From: Oscillospiraceae bacterium
GTDB lineage: Bacteria > Bacillota > Clostridia > Oscillospirales > CAG-272
Direction of reading: 5' to 3'
NCBI GenBank assembly: GCA_015063645.1
Contig: SVTS01000019.1
Location: forward strand, 1 to 39,154
Length of the DNA: 39,154 nucleotides
Notes under the pieces: model-generated
What the model was told of the DNA's origin: nothing
The model's input: only the letters and a program-made list of their open reading frames with translations
The model's database searches: none
Translations under genes and position numbers: made by a program
Shown: piece by piece, positions 17,228 to 23,961 of the stretch
Position numbering within the stretch: position 1 is the first letter of the stretch
Layout: each line of letters begins with the position of its first letter

Positions 17228-18121
17228 ATGCTGATGAACAATAAACTTTTCAGCGGCATTATGCCCGCAATGATTACCCCGATCCATGAAGACGGTTCTT
17301 TCATCCGATCTGCCGCCGCGGAGGCGCTGGAGTGGGAGATGCAGTTCCCGGTGCAGGGATTCTATATCAACGGTGCCACAGGCGAAGGCCCGATCCTTCC
17401 TGAGAAAACACGCCGTGAGATGGCGGAGACAGCAGTGGAGAAAGTCAAAGGCCGCGGGGTGATCATCAATCATATCGGTGCGCCGGATGCAAATGAAGCA
17501 CTCCGTCTGGCAAAACATGCCGCCGAAATCGGCTGTGATGCCGTTTCTTCCGTACTGCCCAATTTTTTCTTCAAATATACTACGCCCCAGATTCTGGACT
17601 ATTACCGCCGCATCAATGATGCTTGCGGACTTCCACTTGTAGTGTATGCCAACGGACTGATGAATACGGATCCCGTGGATTTCATGCGGGAAGCCATGCA
17701 GGTGCCCGGGGTGATAGGTGTCAAATTCACCATCTACGATTATTTCGCAATGCACCGTATCTGTGAACTGAACGGCGGCAATATCAACGTGCTCAACGGT
17801 CCCGATGAAATGCTGATCTGCGGTCTGGTCATGGGAGCGGACGGCGGTATCGGTACAACGTATAACATTGCACCGGATTGGTTCTGTGAGCTGTACCGTG
17901 CATTCCGGGCAGGCGAATGGGAAAAAGCTCAGCAGATGCAGTACAAAATCGACCGTATGGTGGAGGTTCTTCGTGAATTCGGCTCTATTCCCGCAGTCAA
18001 GGAAATATTCCGCTTCCGCGGCATAGATGTGGGACATGCAGCCTATCCCGGACGCGTGTATACCGCTGAGGAATCAGCAGAACTCCGATCCGCATTGCAG
18101 AACTGTGGGATTGTACTGTAA
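17228..18121 (+). CDS. N-acetylneuraminate lyase-like aldolase (DHDPS superfamily)
   Basis: This is a 297-residue class I aldolase. GATGEG matches the substrate carboxylate loop (GSTGE in NanA). Tyr140 in VVYANG and Schiff-base Lys166 in GVIGVKFTIYD are in the expected places. GADGGIGTTYN near residue 205 is close to the GIGSTYN of sialic-acid lyases. This makes N-acetylneuraminate or a related keto-sugar acid more likely than lysine synthesis. The ATG at 17228 has AAGGAG upstream; a second in-frame ATG is two codons later. No nanE, nanK or sialic-acid transporter is seen in the window, so the substrate is left open. A strong bidirectional terminator follows. Confidence 0.87.
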   Translation: MLMNNKLFSGIMPAMITPIHEDGSFIRSAAAEALEWEMQFPVQGFYINGATGEGPILPEKTRREMAETAVEKVKGRGVIINHIGAPDANEALRLAKHAAEIGCDAVSSVLPNFFFKYTTPQILDYYRRINDACGLPLVVYANGLMNTDPVDFMREAMQVPGVIGVKFTIYDYFAMHRICELNGGNINVLNGPDEMLICGLVMGADGGIGTTYNIAPDWFCELYRAFRAGEWEKAQQMQYKIDRMVEVLREFGSIPAVKEIFRFRGIDVGHAAYPGRVYTAEESAELRSALQNCGIVL

Positions 18122-18141
18122 GCCCACCTGATCCAAAAACA

Positions 18142-18190
18142 AAAAGAATCCTTCTGTGCAGCCCTGCTGGCTGTGCAGAAGGATTTTTAT
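18142..18190. terminator. Bidirectional terminator between the lyase and araC-type genes
   Basis: The arms 18147-18163 and 18169-18185 form a 17-bp stem with two central G-T wobbles and loop CTGCT. An A run precedes and a T run follows, so it can serve both convergent genes. Confidence 0.92.
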
Positions 18191-18197
18191 GAATAAA

Positions 18198-19040
18198 TCA
18201 CCTTTTTGCAATAGGTACGTTGTTCTGTTTTCTGTATTCCCCCGGGGTTATTCCGTTGACGGATCTGAATACGCGGCAGAAGGTTTTCGCTTCGCTGAAT
18301 CCTGCCCGCTGTGCAATTTCGGAGATGGGCATGACCGTCTCTCGCAGATAACAGCAGGCATTCTCCACCCTCTGCCTGTTCAGCATGTTGTGAAATGTAT
18401 CTCCCACGGTATTCTTGAAAATCTTGCAGAAGTTGCTTTTTCCGTATCCGGCGGCGGCAGCAGCCTGCTCGACTGTGATCGGCTCATGGCTGTGATAATA
18501 AATCAGTTCCAAAGCCTTTTCTATGTTCGCGACAGCGCGCAGATTGGTATTTGTCTCCCGATCTTCCGGCGTACGTGTAAATGCACTGAGCAGATATCCG
18601 CAGATCTTATACAGATTTCCCGTGATGAAAAGATCACCGGTACTGTTCGGATGCTGGGAGAGTTCTGCCGTTTCCTCAAGAAGTGTACGGAGCGCGCAGT
18701 GCGGTGCGGAATCATCCCGCAGAACGCAGACCGGAGAGGTGAAGACGGATGACGAAAACAGGGAAAAATCCTTTTTCAGAAAAGATGCGCCCACAATGAT
18801 CATCAGTCCTTTCCCCGGCGGAAGATCCGATTTGGGTACGGAATGGGAAACCATTGCGGGAATCAGCGCCAGCTCGCCTGCATGAATCCGGTGGACAGTT
18901 TTATCGATACAGATGTCAAAACAGCCTTCCATGCAGTAGTGTATCTCCAAATCCGCGTGCCGGTGTTCCTCAAAAGCGCCCGGGATACTTGTGCGAATCA
19001 GATAGGTGCGTTCACCCATGAGAATATTCTGGTACAGCAA
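18198..19040 (-). CDS. AraC-family regulator with N-terminal cupin (TTG start)
   Basis: The protein has 280 residues. The N-terminal cupin (HRHADLEIHYCMEGCFDICI) senses a small molecule. The C-terminal part has two AraC helix-turn-helix units (about 180-275: EPITVEQAAAAAGYGKSNFCKIFK and MPISEIAQRAGFSEAKTFCRVFR). I choose TTG at 19040 because GGAGGTGATC, a full match to the 16S anti-Shine-Dalgarno, lies 7 bases upstream. The first ATG (19019) has no ribosome-binding site. The gene is divergent from the ceramidase-like/aminotransferase pair and probably controls it. Confidence 0.9.
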   Translation of the reverse strand: MLYQNILMGERTYLIRTSIPGAFEEHRHADLEIHYCMEGCFDICIDKTVHRIHAGELALIPAMVSHSVPKSDLPPGKGLMIIVGASFLKKDFSLFSSSVFTSPVCVLRDDSAPHCALRTLLEETAELSQHPNSTGDLFITGNLYKICGYLLSAFTRTPEDRETNTNLRAVANIEKALELIYYHSHEPITVEQAAAAAGYGKSNFCKIFKNTVGDTFHNMLNRQRVENACCYLRETVMPISEIAQRAGFSEAKTFCRVFRSVNGITPGEYRKQNNVPIAKR

Positions 19041-19058
19041 GGGATCACCTCCCACATC

Positions 19059-19087
19059 ATGATACCATACGGGGAGGAAAATGTCAA
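19059..19087 (-). promoter_or_regulatory. Promoter of the araC-type gene
   Basis: On the reverse strand TTGACA (19087-19082) and TATCAT (19064-19059) are 17 bases apart. The expected transcript start is only about 12-15 bases before the TTG, so the leader is little more than the ribosome-binding site. Confidence 0.85.
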
Positions 19088-19133
19088 TCACATCATCCGT
19101 GAATTTTTGGGTATTATTGGGGAAATTTCACCG

Positions 19134-19162
19134 TTGTGTTTCCGAACGCCGCATGGTATACT
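19134..19162 (+). promoter_or_regulatory. Promoter of the ceramidase-like/aminotransferase operon
   Basis: TTGTGT (19134-19139) and TATACT (19157-19162) are 17 bases apart. The -35 is weak, as expected for a gene activated by an AraC-type protein; it lies 57 bases before the ATG. Nearly 50 bases separate it from the divergent promoter, leaving room for activator sites. Confidence 0.72.
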
Positions 19163-19218
19163 TAACATGCAGGCGGGCCGAACTGTCCGCAAATCAGAAA
19201 TAACCGGGAGGAATTAGT

Positions 19219-20532
19219 ATGCGCAATCCGCTGTTTCTGGGCGTTGCCAGAGAAATTATAACACCGCCCATCGGTTCACAGCTATACGGCTATACACCGG
19301 ATCTGTTTTCCGAATCTGTCAACGATGATCTGACTGCAACCGCATTCGTTTTCCGTCAGGGGGATCTGACTTCCGTCTTAATCAGCGCAACGGTTGGCTC
19401 CGTGCGTATGGATCTGACGGAAGAAATTCTTGGGAAAATCGTCTGTGAAACCGGCATCCCGCGGGAAAACTGCATTCTGCATACCACCCATACCCATTCC
19501 GGTCCGAATGTATCCGGGCACGTGGGCTGGGGCGAAATCGACCGAAAATACTGCGATGAAATATTTATCCCGCGGATTCTCTGTGCCGTTCACGCCGCTT
19601 TGAACAATCTGGTTCCCGTAAAAGTGGGAATTGCCTCCGGCGACAGCCTTGTCGGCATTAACCGACGGGAACTGAACGCGAAAAATCAGATTCAGCTGGG
19701 ACAGAATCCCTGGGGACCGTTCAATCCTGTAATGACCGTGATCTCCTTTGCTGATGCACAGAATAAAGTTGTCGCGAATCTGATTCATTACGGCGCACAC
19801 GGCACCGCGTCCGGCAAGAATAAGGAAACTACCCGCGACTGGTCCGGTGTGATGACGGATGTGCTTGAGGAAGTCAGCGGCGGCATCACCGCATTTATCA
19901 ACGGTCCTGAGGGAGACGTTGGTCCCCGTCTGACCAACGGAAGAACCGTCGGAAGCTGCAGTGTGCGATACGCCATGGAACTCGGCGGCGTTGCCGCGCA
20001 GGATGCTGTGCGGATCTATAGAAATATTCATGCCTATCACCAGGCTGACCTTGCTGTTTCCGCAGAGGAAGTACACGTGCCAATCAAATCGCGCATTCCG
20101 CTGGAACAGGCGCGCCGCGCGTATGAGGAATTCAAAAACGAAACTGTCAATATCCGCGCCGCCAAAGGGAACTACTACCGCAGTGTAATAGAATCCTATG
20201 AAAACGGCTTCGAAGAACAAAAAAGCCGCTCGTTCCTCCAGACCGTTATCCGGATCGGGGATGCGGCTGTTATCAGTTTCCCCTTTGAGCTGTTCTCCGA
20301 GATCGGTATGCGGATTGCGAAAGACAGTACCGTTCCCTATACGCTTTCTCTGGCGATTGCCAACGGATCGGAAGGATATTTTGTTACGCAGGATCAGATC
20401 TGCCGAGGCGGCTATGAGGTGGATTACTTTCTTACCCGCCATGTTCAGCCCTATGTGGATGATGCCGACTGGCATCTTGTCAGCGGTACACTGGCGCATC
20501 TTCGGAAAATGGATGAGGAAAAAGGAGAATAA
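19219..20532 (+). CDS. Neutral-ceramidase-like zinc hydrolase domain protein
   Basis: This 437-residue protein matches the N-terminal catalytic domain of neutral/alkaline ceramidases. Zinc-binding histidines are predicted in HTHSGPN (His91/His93) and HYGAHGTASG (His194), and NGPEGDVGPR corresponds to the active-site loop. In Pseudomonas neutral ceramidase this loop carries the catalytic serine; here the position is Gly235. The protein also lacks the C-terminal Ig-like domain and a signal peptide. True ceramidase activity is therefore doubtful, and a related amide or ester hydrolysis of a sugar or amino-sugar compound is possible. It begins behind GGGAGG and is followed 2 bases later by the aminotransferase. 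Confidence 0.78.
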   Translation: MRNPLFLGVAREIITPPIGSQLYGYTPDLFSESVNDDLTATAFVFRQGDLTSVLISATVGSVRMDLTEEILGKIVCETGIPRENCILHTTHTHSGPNVSGHVGWGEIDRKYCDEIFIPRILCAVHAALNNLVPVKVGIASGDSLVGINRRELNAKNQIQLGQNPWGPFNPVMTVISFADAQNKVVANLIHYGAHGTASGKNKETTRDWSGVMTDVLEEVSGGITAFINGPEGDVGPRLTNGRTVGSCSVRYAMELGGVAAQDAVRIYRNIHAYHQADLAVSAEEVHVPIKSRIPLEQARRAYEEFKNETVNIRAAKGNYYRSVIESYENGFEEQKSRSFLQTVIRIGDAAVISFPFELFSEIGMRIAKDSTVPYTLSLAIANGSEGYFVTQDQICRGGYEVDYFLTRHVQPYVDDADWHLVSGTLAHLRKMDEEKGE

Positions 20533-20534
20533 AC

Positions 20535-21701
20535 ATGTACAGAATCGGTCATGAAGAAAAAGAAGCCGTCGCTCGGGTAATCGAATCCCGTTCTCTGTTC
20601 AAAATCAATAAATCCCTGCAGGAGAGTATGCACGCTGAGGAAGAAATGCGTGAACTCTTTCAGTGTGAGCATGCCATTATTATGACCAGCGGTCATGCGG
20701 CACTTACCTCCGCATTGATTGCCCTGGGCATCGGCCCCGGCGATGAAGTTATCGTTCCGGCATATACCTACATCTCCACAGCAATGGCAGTTGTTGCCGC
20801 CGGCGCAATCCCGATCATTGCGGAGGTGAATGACTCTCTGACTCTCTGCCCGGAAGATACCGAGAAGAAGATTACCTCCCGTACGAAGGCGATCATGCCC
20901 GTGCATATTCAGGGATTCCCCTGCGATATGGATGCACTTGCGGCACTTGCAAAGAAATACAGTATCGCCATCGTGGAAGATGCCTGTCAGGCGGACGGCG
21001 GATGCTATCACGGCAAGCGCCTCGGTACGATCGGTGATGCAGGTGCTCTGAGCTTCAATTATTACAAAGTGATCACCAGCGGTGAGGGGGGCGCACTTCT
21101 GACCAATAACCGCACGGTTTTTGAGCGTGCCCTGATCTATCATGACAGCAGTGCCGTTGCATACTTCGGCGATCAGCTGAGCAACGTGGAGACACAGCTC
21201 TTCTGCGGAAATGAATACCGTACCAATGAGATTACCTCCGCTATCCTGCGTGCCCAGATGCGCCGCATGGACGGTATCCTTGCAGATCTGCGCCGGAATA
21301 AAAAGACGATCATGGATGCGGTTGCCGCTTCCGTAACCTTTGTTCCTTCCAATGATCCCGAGGGAGACTGCGGCACAACCATCGCGCTCCGCTTCGATAC
21401 AGCGGAACAGGCTGCCGCTTTTGCCGCTGCTCCCGGTATCGCCGGAACCGTGCCGATCAATACCGGTAAGCATGTCTACCGGAACTGGACGCCTGTCATG
21501 CAGAAAAAAGGCGCCCTGCATCCGCTGATGGATCCTTTCAAAATGGAAGCAAACCGCAACTTCGTTCCGGATTATAAAGTGGACATGTGCCCCAAGACAC
21601 TGGATCTCCTCTCACGATCCGTGTACATTGGCGTAAATCCCGATTGGACGGAAAAAGAGTGCGCCGATAAAGCAGAAGCGATCCTGCGCGCACTTGGCTG
21701 A
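20535..21701 (+). CDS. DegT/DnrJ/EryC1/StrS-family PLP aminotransferase
   Basis: The 388-residue enzyme belongs to the sugar aminotransferase family that adds amino groups to keto sugars or to inositol-like rings. The PLP lysine is predicted at Lys178 (FNYYKVITSGEGGALL). The substrate/PLP segments GHAALTSALIALGIGPGDEVIVPAYTYISTA and VEDACQADGG are typical. The start at 20535 is only 2 bases after the preceding stop, with GGAGAA as ribosome-binding site. Its partner, the ceramidase-like hydrolase, suggests a two-step modification of an amino-sugar or cyclitol, controlled by the neighbouring AraC protein. That is inference. Confidence 0.9.
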   Translation: MYRIGHEEKEAVARVIESRSLFKINKSLQESMHAEEEMRELFQCEHAIIMTSGHAALTSALIALGIGPGDEVIVPAYTYISTAMAVVAAGAIPIIAEVNDSLTLCPEDTEKKITSRTKAIMPVHIQGFPCDMDALAALAKKYSIAIVEDACQADGGCYHGKRLGTIGDAGALSFNYYKVITSGEGGALLTNNRTVFERALIYHDSSAVAYFGDQLSNVETQLFCGNEYRTNEITSAILRAQMRRMDGILADLRRNKKTIMDAVAASVTFVPSNDPEGDCGTTIALRFDTAEQAAAFAAAPGIAGTVPINTGKHVYRNWTPVMQKKGALHPLMDPFKMEANRNFVPDYKVDMCPKTLDLLSRSVYIGVNPDWTEKECADKAEAILRALG

Positions 21702-21733
21702 TTCGGACAGCAGCAAAATTATTTTGCAAATCA

Positions 21734-21774
21734 AATCCCGGAAACGGAATATTTTCCGTTTCCGGGATTCTTTT
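21734..21774. terminator. Bidirectional terminator between convergent operons
   Basis: AATCCCGGAAACGGAA (21734-21749) and its exact complement (21754-21769) form a 16-bp stem around TATT. T-rich sequence follows it on the forward strand and AT-rich sequence on the reverse. Confidence 0.9.
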
Positions 21775-22388
21775 CATTCAGTACGCAGCCGCTCGGCTAC
21801 CGTTTTTGTTCCGCACCAGAGAAGATATACAGCAACAACAGCAGAGCCGATTTTGTCAAGCAAGAATGCGAATTCTGTTCCGGGGAAGAGCAGAACGGAG
21901 AGGAGTGCCGCCGTTACACAGATATCCACCAGACTTTTTGCCTGATACAGACGAGCCTGCACGGCGATGATCGCATTCGGCTCATCCCGGTTCAGCCGTG
22001 AATATCTGCACCAGAAAATTGTATTGGCAATAACGCCGAGAACGGCAATCAAAAGTCCGGGAATTACATTTCCTTTTTCGCTGTTCTCGCTGAGAACTGC
22101 GAGGATTAACATAATCAAACCGCCGATACACATCATGATTCCCACAAAAATGTTGGAGAATTTCTCCAGCCGTTCCCTGCGGATACTGTTCTCTGTACCG
22201 CTTCCGGCTGTAAGACAGTAGACAATAAATGCCATGATGATACCGAGCAGTTCCGCGCTCCGCCGGACAAAATCAGCAATCTGCGTGGCACTTCGCCCGA
22301 CGAATAAACCGAGTCCCACAACAAGCGGACCGGGGGAACTCATAATCACGGACCACAGCAGTGTCCTTTTGCCGCTTTTCTGATTCAT
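21774..22388 (-). CDS. CDF-like membrane protein (transmembrane part only)
   Basis: The 204-residue protein has five to six hydrophobic segments. It resembles the membrane domain of cation diffusion facilitators (SATQIADFVRRSAELLG and QAKSLVDICVTAALL). However, the usual HxxxD metal sites are not clear and the cytoplasmic C-terminal domain is absent. It may not transport metal, or may be a regulatory or degenerate relative. The start is the ATG at 22388: GGAGG is 6 bases upstream and overlaps the stop region of the previous gene. The TTG two codons earlier touches the ribosome-binding site and is less likely. It is the last gene of the manganese-riboswitch operon. Confidence 0.72.
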   Translation of the reverse strand: MNQKSGKRTLLWSVIMSSPGPLVVGLGLFVGRSATQIADFVRRSAELLGIIMAFIVYCLTAGSGTENSIRRERLEKFSNIFVGIMMCIGGLIMLILAVLSENSEKGNVIPGLLIAVLGVIANTIFWCRYSRLNRDEPNAIIAVQARLYQAKSLVDICVTAALLSVLLFPGTEFAFLLDKIGSAVVAVYLLWCGTKTVAERLRTE

Positions 22389-22390
22389 AA

Positions 22391-23086
22391 TCAACCTCCG
22401 AATACAGCACTCAAAGGCAGTAATACCGTCATAGCTGCCAGAGGACAGCTGACGGTGTCCATGCCGCCCGGCGTGTATACTTCCACTGCTGCACTGACAG
22501 CTCCTGTGGCCAGCGCAGTAATCACCATACCACCGAGTGAAATTCCGCCGCGTATATACAGAATAAGAAATACTGCCAGAAAAGATGACAGGAACATGGA
22601 CAGCGATCCCTCAAAACTTTTCTTTGTTCCCGGAATTTTGTGTCTGCCGAAGCGTTTTCCAATGAGTGCCGCCGCCGCATCCCCGATTCCCCAGGCATAG
22701 ACGGAGGCAAGAACCAGCAGCCGGTCTCCCAGCCAGCCCCAGCATACAGAAATCACCGCTGCAAACATGGAGAAAACAAGGAGCAGACTGCTTTTCAACT
22801 CTCCCCTGCGCCTCTCCGTCACCATATGTGAATAACTTTTGAACCGCTCGAAGAAGAACAGAATCGGAAAAACAACAGCAGCAAAACACAGACAGGACAG
22901 TGCCGCATGATACCAGACGGTAAATCCGAAAACGTAGACCAGCAGGGAACCGAGAAGAATTCCATGGAGCGTTTTGCGGAATATTTCATCCGGAATGCGA
23001 ATCAGAAATCGCGCCAGAAGCGCAGCGGCAGCCAGAATACAGTAGTACAGAATCGTGTATCCCGTACCTGCGAGAAAATCCTGCAT
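22391..23086 (-). CDS. Polyprenol/diacylglycerol-kinase-like or CTP-transferase membrane protein
   Basis: The 231-residue protein has about seven hydrophobic segments. Residues about 133-160 contain GIGDAAAALIGKRFGRHKIPGT followed by KSFEGS, the signature shared by dolichol/phytol kinases and phosphatidate cytidylyltransferases, which use CTP in the membrane. The shorter length and the GKRFG...K(S)FEG pattern favour the dolichol-kinase-like group. Its start is 12 bases after mntP, with AGAGGGG as ribosome-binding site. It is thus expected to be co-expressed with mntP from the riboswitch. Why a lipid kinase should respond to manganese is not clear; such enzymes need divalent metal. Confidence 0.8.
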   Translation of the reverse strand: MQDFLAGTGYTILYYCILAAAALLARFLIRIPDEIFRKTLHGILLGSLLVYVFGFTVWYHAALSCLCFAAVVFPILFFFERFKSYSHMVTERRRGELKSSLLLVFSMFAAVISVCWGWLGDRLLVLASVYAWGIGDAAAALIGKRFGRHKIPGTKKSFEGSLSMFLSSFLAVFLILYIRGGISLGGMVITALATGAVSAAVEVYTPGGMDTVSCPLAAMTVLLPLSAVFGG

Positions 23087-23098
23087 AATGTACCCCTC

Positions 23099-23683
23099 TC
23101 AGACAAAACTGTTTATAAAGATTTCAAGTCCGATGAAAATCAGAATTGCGCCGCCGAAGATGCCGGCTTTTCCGGCAAGCCTTGTCCCCGCCTTTTTGCC
23201 TATAGCCAGTCCGATAAAGCAGATCAGGAACGTAACGAGACCGATCAGCAGACAGGCAAGAACCGCCTGCGAAAAATTGTAGTCGGAAATTGTGAATCCG
23301 ACAGAAAGTGCATCGATGGAAGTGGCAATTCCCTGAATGAGGAGCGCAGCAAACCCGACAGCCGGCTTTTCCTCAGAGGAATCCTTGTTCTGAATGCCCT
23401 CCCAGAGCATCTTGCCGCCGATGTAGCCGAGCAGCAGCAGAGCGATCCACGGAATGCACTTTTCAAATGCACCGAAAATCTGTGCAATCGTGCATACGCA
23501 GCCCCAGCCGATCAGAGGCATGGCAAACTGAAATGCGGAAAAAACGCCAGCTACACCGCACATCCGATGCGTTTTCATGGTTGGTTCATTCAATCCGTTG
23601 GCAAGGGATACCGAAAACGCATCCATGGCAAGTCCTATGCCGAGAAGAATGCTGTTGAAAAAGAACGAAAAACCGAGTTCCAT
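23099..23683 (-). CDS. mntP: Manganese efflux pump MntP
   Basis: MntP exports excess Mn2+. The 194-residue protein has six predicted transmembrane segments in two repeats. Each repeat carries the family's acidic motif: AMDAFSVSLANG in the first and ATSIDALSVG in the second. The start is the ATG at 23683 with GGAGG at 23688-23692. A longer open frame runs upstream but goes through the terminator of the riboswitch and lacks a ribosome-binding site. The yybP-ykoY riboswitch upstream fits the function. The two following membrane-protein genes are spaced 12 and 2 bases apart. Confidence 0.94.
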   Translation of the reverse strand: MELGFSFFFNSILLGIGLAMDAFSVSLANGLNEPTMKTHRMCGVAGVFSAFQFAMPLIGWGCVCTIAQIFGAFEKCIPWIALLLLGYIGGKMLWEGIQNKDSSEEKPAVGFAALLIQGIATSIDALSVGFTISDYNFSQAVLACLLIGLVTFLICFIGLAIGKKAGTRLAGKAGIFGGAILIFIGLEIFINSFV

Positions 23684-23721
23684 ACCGACCTCCAAAATTG
23701 CGGAGCCGAACAGGCATCCGG

Positions 23722-23768
23722 GCAAAAGAAAAAGACTCCATGTACAGCACACCTGCTTTACATGAGTC
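23722..23768 (-). terminator. Expression-platform terminator of the mntP riboswitch
   Basis: On the reverse strand GACTCATGTA (23768-23759) pairs with TACATGGAGTC (23744-23734), with one bulge. A run of TTTTTCTTTT (23733-23724) follows. The 5' arm includes the P1 strand of the aptamer (23766-23762), so aptamer closure and terminator formation exclude each other. Mn2+ binding should therefore turn expression on. Confidence 0.87.
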
Positions 23769-23849
23769 TCGCAATTTGAAGCAAGCCAGACCTTGCGGTC
23801 AGTATGTTGACTTGCTGCGCCCGGGAAAATGCGCTTGCTACTCCCTCAT
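23762..23849 (-). promoter_or_regulatory. yybP-ykoY manganese riboswitch aptamer
   Basis: On the reverse strand the sequence begins with ATGAGGGAGTAGC, matching the GGGAGUAGC loop, and ends with GCGAGACTCAT, matching the conserved GAGACU loop. These are the two conserved halves of the Mn2+ site. P1 is formed by ATGAG (23849-23845) and CTCAT (23766-23762). GC-rich internal helices (for example GCGC/GCGC and GACC-GCAA-GGTC) lie between. The consensus promoter directly upstream and mntP downstream support the call. Confidence 0.93.
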
Positions 23850-23856
23850 CCTTTTT

Positions 23857-23885
23857 ATTATAACACGAAACGATTGTGCTGTCAA
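23857..23885 (-). promoter_or_regulatory. Consensus promoter of the mntP operon
   Basis: On the reverse strand TTGACA (23885-23880) and TATAAT (23862-23857) are 17 bases apart. Transcription would start around 23850, just before the aptamer. Confidence 0.92.
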
Positions 23886-23922
23886 TAAAAACAGGTCCGA
23901 AAGCTGAAACAATCGGACCTGT
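23886..23922 (-). terminator. Terminator of the giant secreted-protein gene
   Basis: ACAGGTCCGA (23891-23900) and TCGGACCTGT (23913-23922) form a 10-bp stem. On the reverse strand it is followed by TTTTATT. It ends next to the -35 box of the mntP promoter. Confidence 0.88.
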
Positions 23923-23961
23923 TTTCAATATTTTGGAATGATCAGACAGTGAACAGCAGAA

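Noticed and set aside
23684..23752. Longer N-terminus for MntP
   Set aside because: The extension is encoded by the riboswitch terminator region and has no ribosome-binding site, whereas GGAGG precedes the ATG at 23683.
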